DNA of 45,369 bases from Bradyrhizobium altum (GTDB taxonomy: Bacteria > Pseudomonadota > Alphaproteobacteria > Rhizobiales > Xanthobacteraceae): NCBI RefSeq assembly GCF_020889705.1, contig NZ_JACMYP010000038.1, positions 1-45,369 of the forward strand, read 5' to 3'. Under the pieces are notes generated by a model. The model searched no databases and was not told the DNA's origin. It saw only the letters and a program-made list of their open reading frames with translations. Shown here one piece after another: positions 17,858 to 26,711 of the stretch. How positions within the stretch are numbered: position 1 is the stretch's first letter; the number at the start of each line of letters is the position of its first letter. Both the position numbers and the translations under genes were made by a program.

Positions 17858-19525
17858 GACCACCTCCAGCCTAAGACGAATTTCGCCGCGAGATGACCAC
17901 TCAGCGCAGGAAATCCTCCAGGGTGAAAAATACGAGGAAATTTGCCGTAACAAAGCCCCACCTTGCGCCGGTCTTGTTGCGTCGCAACATCCGAGCAAGG
18001 GTGAGAGGCAACGGCCTTCGACTTCTGCGCCGCCTCAAAGAGGGGCGCGGCCGCGCCGGCTGTTCGGATGTGGCCTGAGCTTTCGGTATCGGTGTGAATG
18101 TGAAGCAGGGCGAAGCTGAAACACAACCAGGCGCGCCACGCTGTAAATTCATGCGGAGACGGCATCTTGATTGAGCTCAGGCCGCCATCAGCCCGCTGAG
18201 AGCGCGAAGCTAAGCGCCTTGTTTGCCTTCAACAGGCGCACCTTCGGCTCGACCTCGCCCTCCAGCTCAGTGCTAGCGGAAAGCATTCTCCCAGGTGGCG
18301 ACCACTGACCCAAGGCTGCTGGATGGAGATTGTCGCCGGTCAGCTTCTGCTCCTTTGGTGCAGGACTCTGCAGCCTCCCGCTCGCAGATCATCCCTACTT
18401 GGTCGCCCGACGGAACTGCGAATACCTCGCAGTGCCTATCATCCGAACTGCTCTCAACTCTAAAACACAACATGCGTTCCCCTTGCGCTTTGCTCATGGC
18501 ATCCTGCCGGAATTGTCTGCAGGACGACCCGAGTCTCGCGAACCAACCTCTGTTCTTGAATTGGATTGGCGTCTCCGCCAGTGCGATGCGGCTCAATCGC
18601 AAGAGGAAAGCTGGCTGCCGCGGACAGCACGCGAGCTTCGTCAGCATCCTTGCGTAGTTGCCCTGACGAGGTCAGCTCGTACAGGTTTGCTCAGATCGCC
18701 TGGGCTGCTCCTTGTGCCGTGTCGTGCCGCTCAACATCCCCTGATAGTCGTACTTGCTGCGTCTCCATCCGTTCCGTGGTGAACTTCGGCGAGCCCTTAT
18801 GTTCTCCGCCGTGCAGACGGTTCGCTTCGGCCCAACTGTGCAACCGAGGGTAACCAAAGTTGAACTCCCAGTGACGCGGGCTATCACTAGGATGCCAATG
18901 AGCCAGCTCTGCCGCTACGGTGCTGCCAGAGCGCCGAGCGCGGATTTGCCCGGCGCGATGCAAACCGCGAACGGCGGAGGCTGAAGTCCGCTCGTACCCT
19001 ATTTTGCTGGAGACGCGAAGCGGTGCGGTCGACGGCTCGACTTCTGAGCGAGGATGTTGCTATCGACGCACAAATCTGTACGCAACGGACTAATGCATCT
19101 GCATTCTCCGCCGGCTTGCTTCAAACCCCTCGCAAAGCGCGCTTCGTACCGAGCCATCAACAGCACCACTATGCCGATTTGCTCGAGCTGCAATTTCGTT
19201 CGTTTGGCGCGTAGTCGAAAGCCCGCGTTGTTTGTGCTTCCCAGCACAGGGCGTTAATCGGCCAGCACGACGCCTTACCGCGCCCCGTAGTACGAAAGAG
19301 GGCGTGTCATGGAGGTCGAGTTATCGGCAGGGGTAGAGCGAAATACCCGAGATCCTCACAATCGATAGAAGAAGCTTTGCCGCAGGTGGGCTTTTCACAG
19401 TCGCGAGCGGAGACGCGCTGATGCGCCAGGGGCGGACCATGGCGGGTAGGCGCTCCATCAGGCCTCGCGAGCATGTTGCCGTGATCGAGCCACTCGAGAC
19501 ATAAGCGAACCTGCACGGCAGAAGC
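17858..19525. other. 1.7-kb stretch without a recognisable gene
   Basis: Many overlapping short frames, none with a good start site or family resemblance. A minus-strand tail STELEGEVEPKVRLLKANKALSFALSAG stops near 18200 and could be the end of a lost gene. The segment 19461-19505 resembles 34151-34196 and marks a repeated remnant. Confidence 0.4.
19461..19505. repeat. Diverged repeat, copy 1 (mate at 34151-34196)
   Basis: Aligned by eye it shares most bases with 34151-34196, including the blocks GCCTCGCG and GAGCCA and a common AAGC/TAGC end. Each copy lies upstream of a DUF2285/XRE module. Confidence 0.4.
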
Positions 19526-19696
19526 ATGGCCATGGTTGATTGGCGCGAAGTCGCGCGCATTGTGCTCGGTGTTGATCCGGTCCTTGAGCCGGATCGCGCG
19601 CGCCGTGTGTTCGACACTCATTTGGCTCGCGCCAAATGGATCGCGCGTCAGGGCTATTGTCATCTCCTGCGACGCGGTTGGCCGAAGAGTGAATAG
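19526..19696 (+). pseudogene. 5'-truncated QseM-like DUF2285 gene (module B)
   Basis: From DWREVARIVLGVDPVLEPDRARRVFDTHLARAKWIARQGYCHLLRRGWPKSE the product matches the C-terminal two thirds of the module C protein almost exactly. The first 35 or so residues are replaced by unrelated sequence at about 19537, so the gene lost its start; an ATG at 19526 could give a 56-residue protein. It shows that module B is an incomplete copy. Confidence 0.75.
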
Positions 19697-19700
19697 TGGT

Positions 19701-19874
19701 ATGGCAGCTGCTGACTGGAGATCAAAGCAAGCATATCTTGACGCCAAGACGGCAGAAACGGAGGACATAGCCTGGGAATGTCTACGTCGCGACCTTGACT
19801 ATGAAAGAGACTATGAGGTCCTGACCAGCAGCGAACGGTCCGACGCGACGACGGAACGCTTCCGAAGGAAGTAG
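19701..19874 (+). pseudogene. DUF6499 half of FseA-like gene with premature stop (module B)
   Basis: MAAADWRSKQAYLDAKTAETEDIAWECLRRDLDYERDYEVLTSSERSDATTERFRRK, then TAG at 19872-19874 exactly where modules A and C have TGG (W of KWGLSF). The ribosome would stop before it reaches the conserved TTT slip codon (19884-19886), so no fusion can form. Otherwise the domain is intact. Confidence 0.8.
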
Positions 19875-19884
19875 GGGCTTTCGT

Positions 19885-20306
19885 TTCGCCGCGGATCCGC
19901 GAACGGCGTTCGACAAACAAGCCATTTTCTGGACGCCCGAGGCGCTGTCGGCCGTGCTGCCCGTCCACCCAGCTATCGGTTTGAAGTCGTCCAACGGTAC
20001 GACCTGGATCTCGGCAAACTAACGGGCGGCGAGCTTCGTCGGGCGCCAGATGGATGGCATGCCATCGTGCCGCTCGGACGAGCGCCGCCTTTGGCTGAGA
20101 GAACTGCCATCGAGCCGCTTGTGATTGCCATCGATCTGCCGCTCGACTGCGATTTCGACATTCGTTCGCGGGCGGCACACCACTTTTGGCGTGCGCTCGA
20201 ACAGCGCTCCATCGGGCCGTCCCCACGTGCTTCGCCGATCCAGACCCGGCGTCGGCTCATCCTTGCTCTGCGTGCCGCAGATGGATGGTTGGAAGGAAGC
20301 AGCTAG
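19885..20306 (+). pseudogene. DUF2285 half of FseA-like gene, decayed (module B)
   Basis: The +1 frame reads FAADPRTAFDKQAIFWTPEALSAVLPVHP, close to module C, but a one-base loss near 19998 and an internal deletion near 20085 break it. The homology ends at about 20306, where it joins unrelated DNA just before the amidohydrolase. The last 120 or so codons are missing. Confidence 0.75.
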
Positions 20307-20320
20307 TATTTCGTTTTTCC

Positions 20321-21100
20321 TCAAGCAAACAGGTCTTGGTTGCGGAATCCGTATAAGGCAGCCGGAGTCTCGCTAAGGATCCGTCCTCTCGCGTCTGCGT
20401 CTGGGACGAGCTCCTCAAGCCAAGCCATCGCCTGAGCATAGGATGGTGCATAGGCGTGTGCGGTCGTCACGTGCGGCCACTCAGACCCCCAGAGCAGCTG
20501 ATCCGGTCCGAGCCCCTCCAGTAGCCGATCTGCCGCTGCCTTGGCCCAACAATCTGGGACGCGTCCTATCCCCGACAACTTCACCCACACCTCGGCGCCT
20601 TCAGCGAGTGCGAGGAGCCGTTCCACTCGCGGATCCCAAGTGGGATCGCGGGTGCTGTCCGCAAGGCCGAAGTCTCGAAACACCAGGCGATGGCCGTCGG
20701 CCAGGAGCAGCTCTGCAAGGCGCTCTCGTTGTTCAACCCCGCCGGATACCTCCAGGTGGAAGCCCAGCTGAAGGGCAGCTTCAAGGGACTCAGCGAGCGA
20801 ATCATGATCATCAAGCGTAAGCGCCAAGCCCGCGACGCCTGATCGGCTCCACTCCTCCAAAATTGCAGGCGCCAAGGGTCGCACGAGAGGCGGAATCAGC
20901 CGCACCGGCATTTGGGCATTGCTCGCCTGGGCGAAGAGTTCCGCCGGGTCGCAGTGCAGGAAACCCGGGTGGACCAATACCAGTCCGGTGATCTCGCAAC
21001 CGCGCGCTGTGCTCTCCAGCCGTTCCAAGGACCCATCGATGACGGGCGCCGCCCGGCGGGCCTCCTGGCAGAAGACGTGAACCTCGCAGTCGATCCTCAT
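20321..21100 (-). CDS. Amidohydrolase-2 family metal-dependent hydrolase
   Basis: 259 residues. TIM-barrel amidohydrolase of the PDC-lactonase (LigI-like) type: VHVFCQEARR near the N-terminus, ITGLVLVHPGFLHCDP, VWVKLSGIGRVP and LLWGSEWPHVTTAH (the conserved W-G-[ST]-[DE]-W-P-H segment). The usual N-terminal H-x-H metal motif is E-x-H here (DCEVH, residues 4-8), so metal binding may differ or activity be lost. The stop lies about 15 bases from the truncated module B. It stands alone on the minus strand; substrate unknown. Confidence 0.75.
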   Translation of the reverse strand: MRIDCEVHVFCQEARRAAPVIDGSLERLESTARGCEITGLVLVHPGFLHCDPAELFAQASNAQMPVRLIPPLVRPLAPAILEEWSRSGVAGLALTLDDHDSLAESLEAALQLGFHLEVSGGVEQRERLAELLLADGHRLVFRDFGLADSTRDPTWDPRVERLLALAEGAEVWVKLSGIGRVPDCWAKAAADRLLEGLGPDQLLWGSEWPHVTTAHAYAPSYAQAMAWLEELVPDADARGRILSETPAALYGFRNQDLFA

Positions 21101-21669
21101 GGCGCGCTCCCGCCTCAGACCACAACCGGCGGAGCGCCAGGCCTAGGACAGTTGAAACCGCAGCTCGTCGACCGTCGGTGTCGACACTCGCGAGCTTCCG
21201 CTAAGCGCGCGGCGATTGACCTCCCGCTACGCGTCCAGATCGTGGCCTTTGCATGATTTCGCCGATCGGGCCGCGTTCCAGGGGGACGCTTGCGAGCCAA
21301 TTGCAGGTACTGGACTCGCTGTAGATGACTTATTCGATTATTAGCTCAGGATTTCCATCCTTGGCTTGTTTCCCTTTAGCGCGAACTAAAGGTAGGGACA
21401 ATCGCTGAAGAAAGCAGCTCAAATAGTTCGTACGTTTTGGACGAAGATAGCCCGCGAGTTTCGTACGCTGCAGACTTTTCCTCGTTCAGGCTTTGGAGTT
21501 CGGCGAGCTTAAGAACACGCTCGATTGCGCACGAAGACCGGAATAGGATCCGCTATCGTCGCAGCCGCTCGCCTGACCCGGCTCTGCTGCCGGACCCCGA
21601 TCCGGCGCTTGCACTCATGCCTCGCCCGACGGAGCGATTGTGTCGCGCGATCAAAGGAGGTCAGTCGCG
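21101..21669. other. Gap upstream of small ORF
   Basis: About 570 bases with no recognised gene. It must contain the promoters of the amidohydrolase (leftward) and perhaps of the 83-residue gene (rightward), but no clear consensus was seen. Confidence 0.4.
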
Positions 21670-21921
21670 ATGATTTATAGCATCTCGTTGCTCGCTGAAG
21701 ATGGAACACTTTCAAGACGAACCTTCGATCAGCCGGTCAGGAGTGCTGGCGAGAGCGACTTCATCCCCCTTGGGCTCGCCATCGCGAACAACATCCTTGA
21801 ACGAATCCTCGAGTTGGATCTAGAGACGGCGCCATTGCTCAATTCAGGCGGTTCTCACGACGACTGCCCTGACCACTATCTGATCGCTCGTAACCGCAAT
21901 GTGTGTTTCACCGCGTCCTGA
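21670..21921 (+). CDS. 83-residue hypothetical protein
   Basis: A strong Shine-Dalgarno (AAAGGAGGT, 21653-21661) sits 8 bases before the ATG, the best argument that this small gene is translated. The product starts MIYSISLLAEDGTLSRRTF and is acidic with a hydrophobic middle (IPLGLAIANNILERILELDL). No signal peptide, membrane span or known domain seen. It stands alone. Confidence 0.55.
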   Translation: MIYSISLLAEDGTLSRRTFDQPVRSAGESDFIPLGLAIANNILERILELDLETAPLLNSGGSHDDCPDHYLIARNRNVCFTAS

Positions 21922-22418
21922 TTGCTTGCGTGTCGCGTTTCGTCGCTGGAATCCTTGTCGTTCATGTACGTCTGCCTGACGAGCGTTCTAACGCCAACTG
22001 ATCCGCAGACCAGCGCTTCTCACCGAGGTGATGCTACCAATTTTGGCAGGAGATTGCCGGGCTCAGGTCCGTTAAAAGTTCGTCGAGGCCAATCCATGGA
22101 GAGCCTCGTCTATCAGGTTGGCGGGAAGGGGCCTGTGCCAGGAGACAACCACTTCGCGAACGAAGGGTCGGTGTTGCCGGATCGGACTTCGCTGGCTCTG
22201 TCCGTCGGTACCGATCCGGAGGGCTTGCATCATCTTGACCAAGCCGGTGCTATCGCCTCAGCCGGACGGGCGGACCATATTTTTGCCGCTACGCTGAAAA
22301 TCCCCGAGGATGATCCGGACACTTACAGGTGGCGGCGTTTGTTGAAGCCCGTACGCCGCGCCGGGCCGGCGGAGCAATCCTGCCGTGAAGCCAGGCGACA
22401 ACGGGTGGACAGCCTGCA
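21922..22418. other. Gap before rfbF
   Basis: A long open frame covers most of it, but its product is not recognised and lacks a start with a ribosome-binding site. Probably an eroded upstream sugar-pathway gene or leader. Confidence 0.4.
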
Positions 22419-23210
22419 ATGGAGCCGGCGGTGAAAGCTGTGATCCTCGCGGGTGGCCTTGGATCCCGAATCTCCGAGGAAACACACCTTCGGCCCAAGC
22501 CCATGATCGAGATCGGCGGCAAGCCGATTTTGTGGCACATCCTCAAAATCTACTCGCACTATGGCATCAACGATTTCGTGATCTGCTGCGGCTATAAGGG
22601 CTATCTGATCAAGGAATACATCGCCAACCACTTCCTGCACGTGGCGGATGTCACCGTCGACATGACTAATAACCGCATGGAGGTCCACCAGCATCATGCC
22701 GAACCATGGAAGGTGACGCTCGTCGATACTGGCGAGAAGACGATGACCGGTGGTCGGCTCAAGCGAGTTGCTAATTACCTGACCGATGAGGACGCCTTCT
22801 GCCTGACCTATGGCGATGGTGTGGCAGACATCGACATAACCGCATTGATCGCCTTCCACCGTCGGCAGGGTACGCTCGCCACTCTGACTGCTACCAATCC
22901 GCCCAGCCGTTTCGGGGCCCTCGAAATTCGTAGTGATCACCGTGTCGCCAGCTTCAAGGAAAAACCTCGTGGTGATGGGGAAATGATCAATGGTGGCTTC
23001 TTCGTGCTCTCCCCGAAAGTCATTGACCTGCTGGTGGATGACTCCACTGTTTGGGAGCGCGAGCCGCTCATGGCGTTGGCTGAGCGGCAGCAGCTTTCGG
23101 CCTACCAGCACCACGGCTTCTGGCAGCCCATGGATACTCTGCGTGAGAAGACGTTGCTCGAAGCGCTCTGGGTCGAGGGCAAGGCACCGTGGAAGGTATG
23201 GGAGAAATGA
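22419..23210 (+). CDS. rfbF: Glucose-1-phosphate cytidylyltransferase
   Basis: 263 residues, the family's usual length. It makes CDP-glucose from glucose-1-phosphate and CTP, the first step to CDP-linked dideoxy or branched sugars of surface polysaccharides. Motifs: [34 protein letters not shown] (nucleotide and sugar-phosphate binding), [14 protein letters not shown] (metal Asp), [15 protein letters not shown] and [15 protein letters not shown] 22419 is used; a GTG at 22431 is an alternative. The next gene in the pathway, rfbG, is present only as a fragment immediately downstream. Confidence 0.95.
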   Translation: MEPAVKAVILAGGLGSRISEETHLRPKPMIEIGGKPILWHILKIYSHYGINDFVICCGYKGYLIKEYIANHFLHVADVTVDMTNNRMEVHQHHAEPWKVTLVDTGEKTMTGGRLKRVANYLTDEDAFCLTYGDGVADIDITALIAFHRRQGTLATLTATNPPSRFGALEIRSDHRVASFKEKPRGDGEMINGGFFVLSPKVIDLLVDDSTVWEREPLMALAERQQLSAYQHHGFWQPMDTLREKTLLEALWVEGKAPWKVWEK

Positions 23211-23585
23211 TCCATTCTCGGCGGGCAAGCGCAAATTTCTCACGGGGCACGCGGGCTTCAAGTGCGCGCGGCTCGCGGTTTGGCTGCGACATCGCGGTGC
23301 GCGGGGTGACCCCGCGACGCGCTGGCTCCGCCGGCCAGCACACCGGCCCCTTTGAAATCGCCCGCATCGCGGCCGGCATAGAGACGATTCTGGGCGACAC
23401 GAGCAACGACGATTATTTGGTAGGTATGCTTCGTGGCGCTGCGCCCGATGTTGATATCCACGCGGTCATTATCCACGGGGTCGCCCAACCTTTAAGGGCG
23501 ATCGGCCCACCGGGTCGCCACGGCAATTCGCCGTGTTCAGCATTCGACCTGATGGGCATGGTAATTTCTGTCATTAGGATGCGGC
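23207..23585 (+). pseudogene. rfbG: CDP-glucose 4,6-dehydratase, N-terminal remnant
   Basis: One frame gives [27 protein letters not shown], the Rossmann start of RfbG (FWxGKRVFLTGHTGFKGSWLxLWL), then a second frame gives PFEIARIAAGIETILGDTSNDDYLVGML, the following conserved block. After about 120 codons it ends at the start of the epimerase. The 4-nt overlap with the rfbF stop is typical for this pair. Loss of two thirds of the gene plus frameshifts means no dehydratase from this copy. Confidence 0.75.
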
Positions 23586-23586
23586 T

Positions 23587-24528
23587 ATGGAAAAGGTATT
23601 GGTGACCGGCGCACGAGGCTTCATTGGATCGCAGCTTTGCAAAAGGCTCGCGGGCTCGGGCGTCGAATTGCACGCGGTCTCGCGCCAGCCACCCGCCGAC
23701 GTACCGGCCTGGTGGCAATCGATCGGTGGAGACGAGGGTTACGCCCGACGCGCCACCGCTATCCGTTGGTGGAACGTCGATCTGATCGACCTGCAAGCAA
23801 CGCGAGAACTGATCCGGACTGTCCAGCCTGACACGACATATCACCTCGCTGGTCTGGCGACGAGTACGGGCAGCTTCGAAATGGTGCTGCCGATCCTGCA
23901 AAACAACTTTCTCACCGCATTCAATCTGCTCCTGGTGACGTGTGAAAGCGGCGCCGGCCGGATCGTGCTCGCGGGCTCGGTTGAAGAGCCTGATAGCCCG
24001 AATCCCATACCCTGCTCGCCATATGCCGCAGCGAAAGGGGCGACGTCCGCGTTTGCCCGGATGTTCGAGGCGCTGTACCAGACCGAGGTCGTCATCGCAA
24101 AGATCGCCATGGTTTACGGCCCGGCGCAAGCGGACCTCACAAAGCTCGTCCCCTACGTTATCACTACCTTTTTGCGCGGCGAGCGCGCCAAACTGAGCAG
24201 CAGCGTTCGGCCAGTTGATTGGATTTACGTCGATGATGTGGTCGATGGCCTTATGGACTGCGCCCACGCATCTGGCGCCAGGGGCCGCACGATAGATCTC
24301 GGATGGGGCAAGGTGTGCACGATCCGGGAGATCGTACGGCGGTTAAGAGAATTGATTCCCGATGCGCCCGAACCGCTTTTCGGGGCAGTTCCTGATCGAC
24401 CCCTCGAGCGGGTATTGAAAGCCGACGTTGCCACCTCCTGCAAATTGATCAGCTGGAACCCGTCGACAACGCTACAGGCAGGCCTGCGCCGTACAGTGGA
24501 ATGGTATCGATCCCGATCCGGGGCATGA
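23587..24528 (+). CDS. NAD-dependent epimerase/dehydratase (SDR family)
   Basis: 313 residues. Rossmann motif VTGARGFIGS (residues 6-15), catalytic-type YAAAK (in CSPYAAAKGATS), AGSVEEP, and substrate-domain segments VYGPAQAD and PVDWIYVDDVVDGL. An extended SDR of the nucleotide-sugar epimerase/dehydratase type. In CDP-sugar clusters such an enzyme often reduces or epimerises the 4-keto-6-deoxy intermediate, which fits its place after rfbF/rfbG, but the exact reaction is not readable. Confidence 0.88.
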   Translation: MEKVLVTGARGFIGSQLCKRLAGSGVELHAVSRQPPADVPAWWQSIGGDEGYARRATAIRWWNVDLIDLQATRELIRTVQPDTTYHLAGLATSTGSFEMVLPILQNNFLTAFNLLLVTCESGAGRIVLAGSVEEPDSPNPIPCSPYAAAKGATSAFARMFEALYQTEVVIAKIAMVYGPAQADLTKLVPYVITTFLRGERAKLSSSVRPVDWIYVDDVVDGLMDCAHASGARGRTIDLGWGKVCTIREIVRRLRELIPDAPEPLFGAVPDRPLERVLKADVATSCKLISWNPSTTLQAGLRRTVEWYRSRSGA

Positions 24529-24993
24529 CCGGATTGCAGGGCCGGAGCGTCACCCGTGCCCGATTGCCACGAACGCGCAGCTCCTCTCGGCCTCGTTCCG
24601 GCAATGATCGCGTGCGGCGGCTTGCGTGTCTCTGCGCGGCGCGCGTTTTCAAAGTGAATCATCACGAGAGACGACCTCGCAAAATGCCGGGTTCAGATCC
24701 CGAAATCGCGACAGCTCGAACAGTACTTGATTAGGCCGCCGCCGAGCCCGGATAGGCTTCGATATCGGGTTCGAGCATTGCTCAATCAGCTATTGCGGAG
24801 AATCTGCACAGGGAAAGCATGGACAGGCCGTCGGCCAAGTCGACAAAGAATGTTTGCGTCGCCATCAGGGCGGAATAAACTCCGAGGGGGCACCACGTGG
24901 TTGGCTCGGACACTTGACATCCCCAACGCCATCGAGCCGATCAATTGCAAGATGAACTCGCGGCATGATGGTGGTTGGTTCGATCCGCTTCGA
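24529..24993. other. Convergent gap
   Basis: No gene seen between the epimerase and the oppositely oriented DUF4910 gene. A tRNA T-loop-like string at 24685-24700 was checked and does not belong to a tRNA. Confidence 0.4.
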
Positions 24994-26307
24994 TCATTCG
25001 GGACGTACGTGGACGAGCCCTGCGTCCAGTGCGATTCGCGCGGCGGATTCAAGCCGAGCAAAGGGCACGTCGGCTCGCACCGCCATCTCCAACAGGCTAT
25101 GACCGCCATCCGCGAGGTTGAGCAACCATAATAGGTCCATCTGCGTGGCGCCGCCCGCCTCGCGTTGTCCGGCGATCGCTCTGTAGAGACCGCGTCTTCC
25201 AAGCTGGGGTTCGCATCGACCGTCGAGGCGCTCATACGTGCAGTCCGCATCAAGTAGATCCAAGACCGTCTCTATGACCGAATAAGATTGATCGAGGGCC
25301 TCCGGCTTCACGAAATCCAGATTGTCCGCCGAGGTATGGTATTCGGGAAAAGCACCATGTACACCGCGCATGAGGCAGCCTACCGGCAGATCGAAAGCCG
25401 GCGAACAAAACTGCCGCTCGTCATATCCGTAAGGCGCGAACGGCAGTATTTCATGGCGGAGGCTGGAATGCCTGAGGACATGTGCGACGGCCCGATCGAT
25501 GGTCGTCCCCTTGCGGCTCTGCTTATAGTGAAATTGCCCGCTATCACCCAGACACGTCAGCACGAGGCCATGCTTGATGTTAGCCAATCCCGGCTCGTTG
25601 CGGGCGAGCCAGGTGATGGCCCCGATCGTCGCTGGAAGGAAGAGAAATCGATACCCTAGCCGTCGTTTTTGGCGCGCCTGCCGCATGGCCAGAGCTGTCA
25701 TGACGGCGATTCCCGAAAGATTGTCATTTGCGAGGCTCGGATGACAGATATGGCTGCTGAGCAAAACTTCGTTCGGCGTCTCGCCGGGAACGAAACACTC
25801 ACCAAACGTCAGTGAACCAGGCGAGATATCGCTGTCAATCTCGACATGATAGGTGTCATCATTCATGGTCTGCCAAAGATTGTGAGGCAGGCAAAAGCCC
25901 CAATCGTCGGCGTAATAGCCGGTCCTGTATGGAATAAGATCCGGCTGATCAGGCAGAGTGTGAATGTGCCGTGCGAGTTCGGCGCGCGTGAACACTCCCT
26001 GCACCGGCCTGCTATATCCTAGAACGTGAAGATTGTTGCTGGCGAAGTCGACCAAGCATTTTCCGCCTACCGTGGAGATCGACCCGCGCCGAATATTCCA
26101 TTCCATTGGAACGTGCCAGTCGAAAACAGGAGTTCCTGTTCCGACTTCATTGATCTCGAGATCAATGTGGCGAGCGATGATGCTCAGTGTCTTGCGAACT
26201 CCAGAGCCGGTTTGGCTACGGTTGATCGGGAACAGCTCGCGGACCAGTTGATACAGGTCGATCGCAGGCTTCCTCTCAGTTTCTTTTCCGTCGAGCTTCA
26301 TTGGCAT
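24994..26307 (-). CDS. DUF4910 aminopeptidase-like protein
   Basis: About 437 residues from Met 26307 (an earlier in-frame ATG at 26364 gives an unlikely leader). Begins LYQLVRELFPINRSQTGSGVRKTL and continues PVFDWHVPMEWNIRRGSI, the DUF2172/DUF4910 opening. Putative zinc-site motifs are SSHICHPSLANDNLSG and GYDERQFCSPAFDLPVG, and FPEYHTSADNLDFV follows. A C-terminal HTH-like domain (DLLWLLNLADGGHSLLEMAVRADVPFARLESAARIALDAGL) is visible. These M28-like proteins recur in bacterial polysaccharide and nucleotide-sugar clusters, but their substrate is not established. Confidence 0.85.
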   Translation of the reverse strand: MPMKLDGKETERKPAIDLYQLVRELFPINRSQTGSGVRKTLSIIARHIDLEINEVGTGTPVFDWHVPMEWNIRRGSISTVGGKCLVDFASNNLHVLGYSRPVQGVFTRAELARHIHTLPDQPDLIPYRTGYYADDWGFCLPHNLWQTMNDDTYHVEIDSDISPGSLTFGECFVPGETPNEVLLSSHICHPSLANDNLSGIAVMTALAMRQARQKRRLGYRFLFLPATIGAITWLARNEPGLANIKHGLVLTCLGDSGQFHYKQSRKGTTIDRAVAHVLRHSSLRHEILPFAPYGYDERQFCSPAFDLPVGCLMRGVHGAFPEYHTSADNLDFVKPEALDQSYSVIETVLDLLDADCTYERLDGRCEPQLGRRGLYRAIAGQREAGGATQMDLLWLLNLADGGHSLLEMAVRADVPFARLESAARIALDAGLVHVRPE

Positions 26308-26599
26308 CTCGTTTCTGCCGAGGGCGCTACAACTCGCGATCTGCGAGCGATGGTGAGGCCGCATCTTGGTCGAAAAACAAACATGGTCGCCGGCTCACGC
26401 CGTCTCATGGAAAACATTGGACCGTCGAAGCGAGACCATTCGATACACCTTCGACGTATTCCGATCAGAAACCCGATAACCGTGCCGCGCGGAAAGAGGG
26501 TTACAAGAACCATCATGTCCGCCCTCGAGCACTGGGTTGAGATCCGAGGCCAAGTCCAGCCGCCGAAGTTGACGTTTTGGTGTGAGGAAATTTTTGAAG
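26308..26599. other. Gap between DUF4910 gene and epimerase fragment
   Basis: No credible gene; presumably the eroded body of the epimerase whose start lies at 26600-26711. Confidence 0.35.
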
Positions 26600-26711
26600 C
26601 GCGATCGGCGTTTCGTGCAATGGCAACAGTGGAATGGCCATCACACAAAAGCGGGTGACCACGTGCTGCCCGATGATACCGGTCGGGCCGCTCAGCAAGA
26701 CCTTCGTGTCA
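26600..26711 (-). pseudogene. N-terminal fragment of an NAD-dependent epimerase
   Basis: Overlaps the end of the methyltransferase gene: the reverse frame gives KVLLSGPTGIIGQHVVTRF, a recognisable G-x-x-G-x-x-G Rossmann start of an extended SDR, then loses the fold within 30 codons. The overlap of start and upstream stop is the usual spacing of coupled sugar genes, so an epimerase gene once followed the methyltransferase. Confidence 0.5.

Noticed and set aside
22323..23261. Long minus-strand frame opposite rfbF
   Set aside because: Shadow of the clearly coding plus strand; no start site or family resemblance.
24685..24700. tRNA T-loop-like string (GGGTTCAGATCCC)
   Set aside because: No acceptor, D-arm or anticodon stem could be folded around it.
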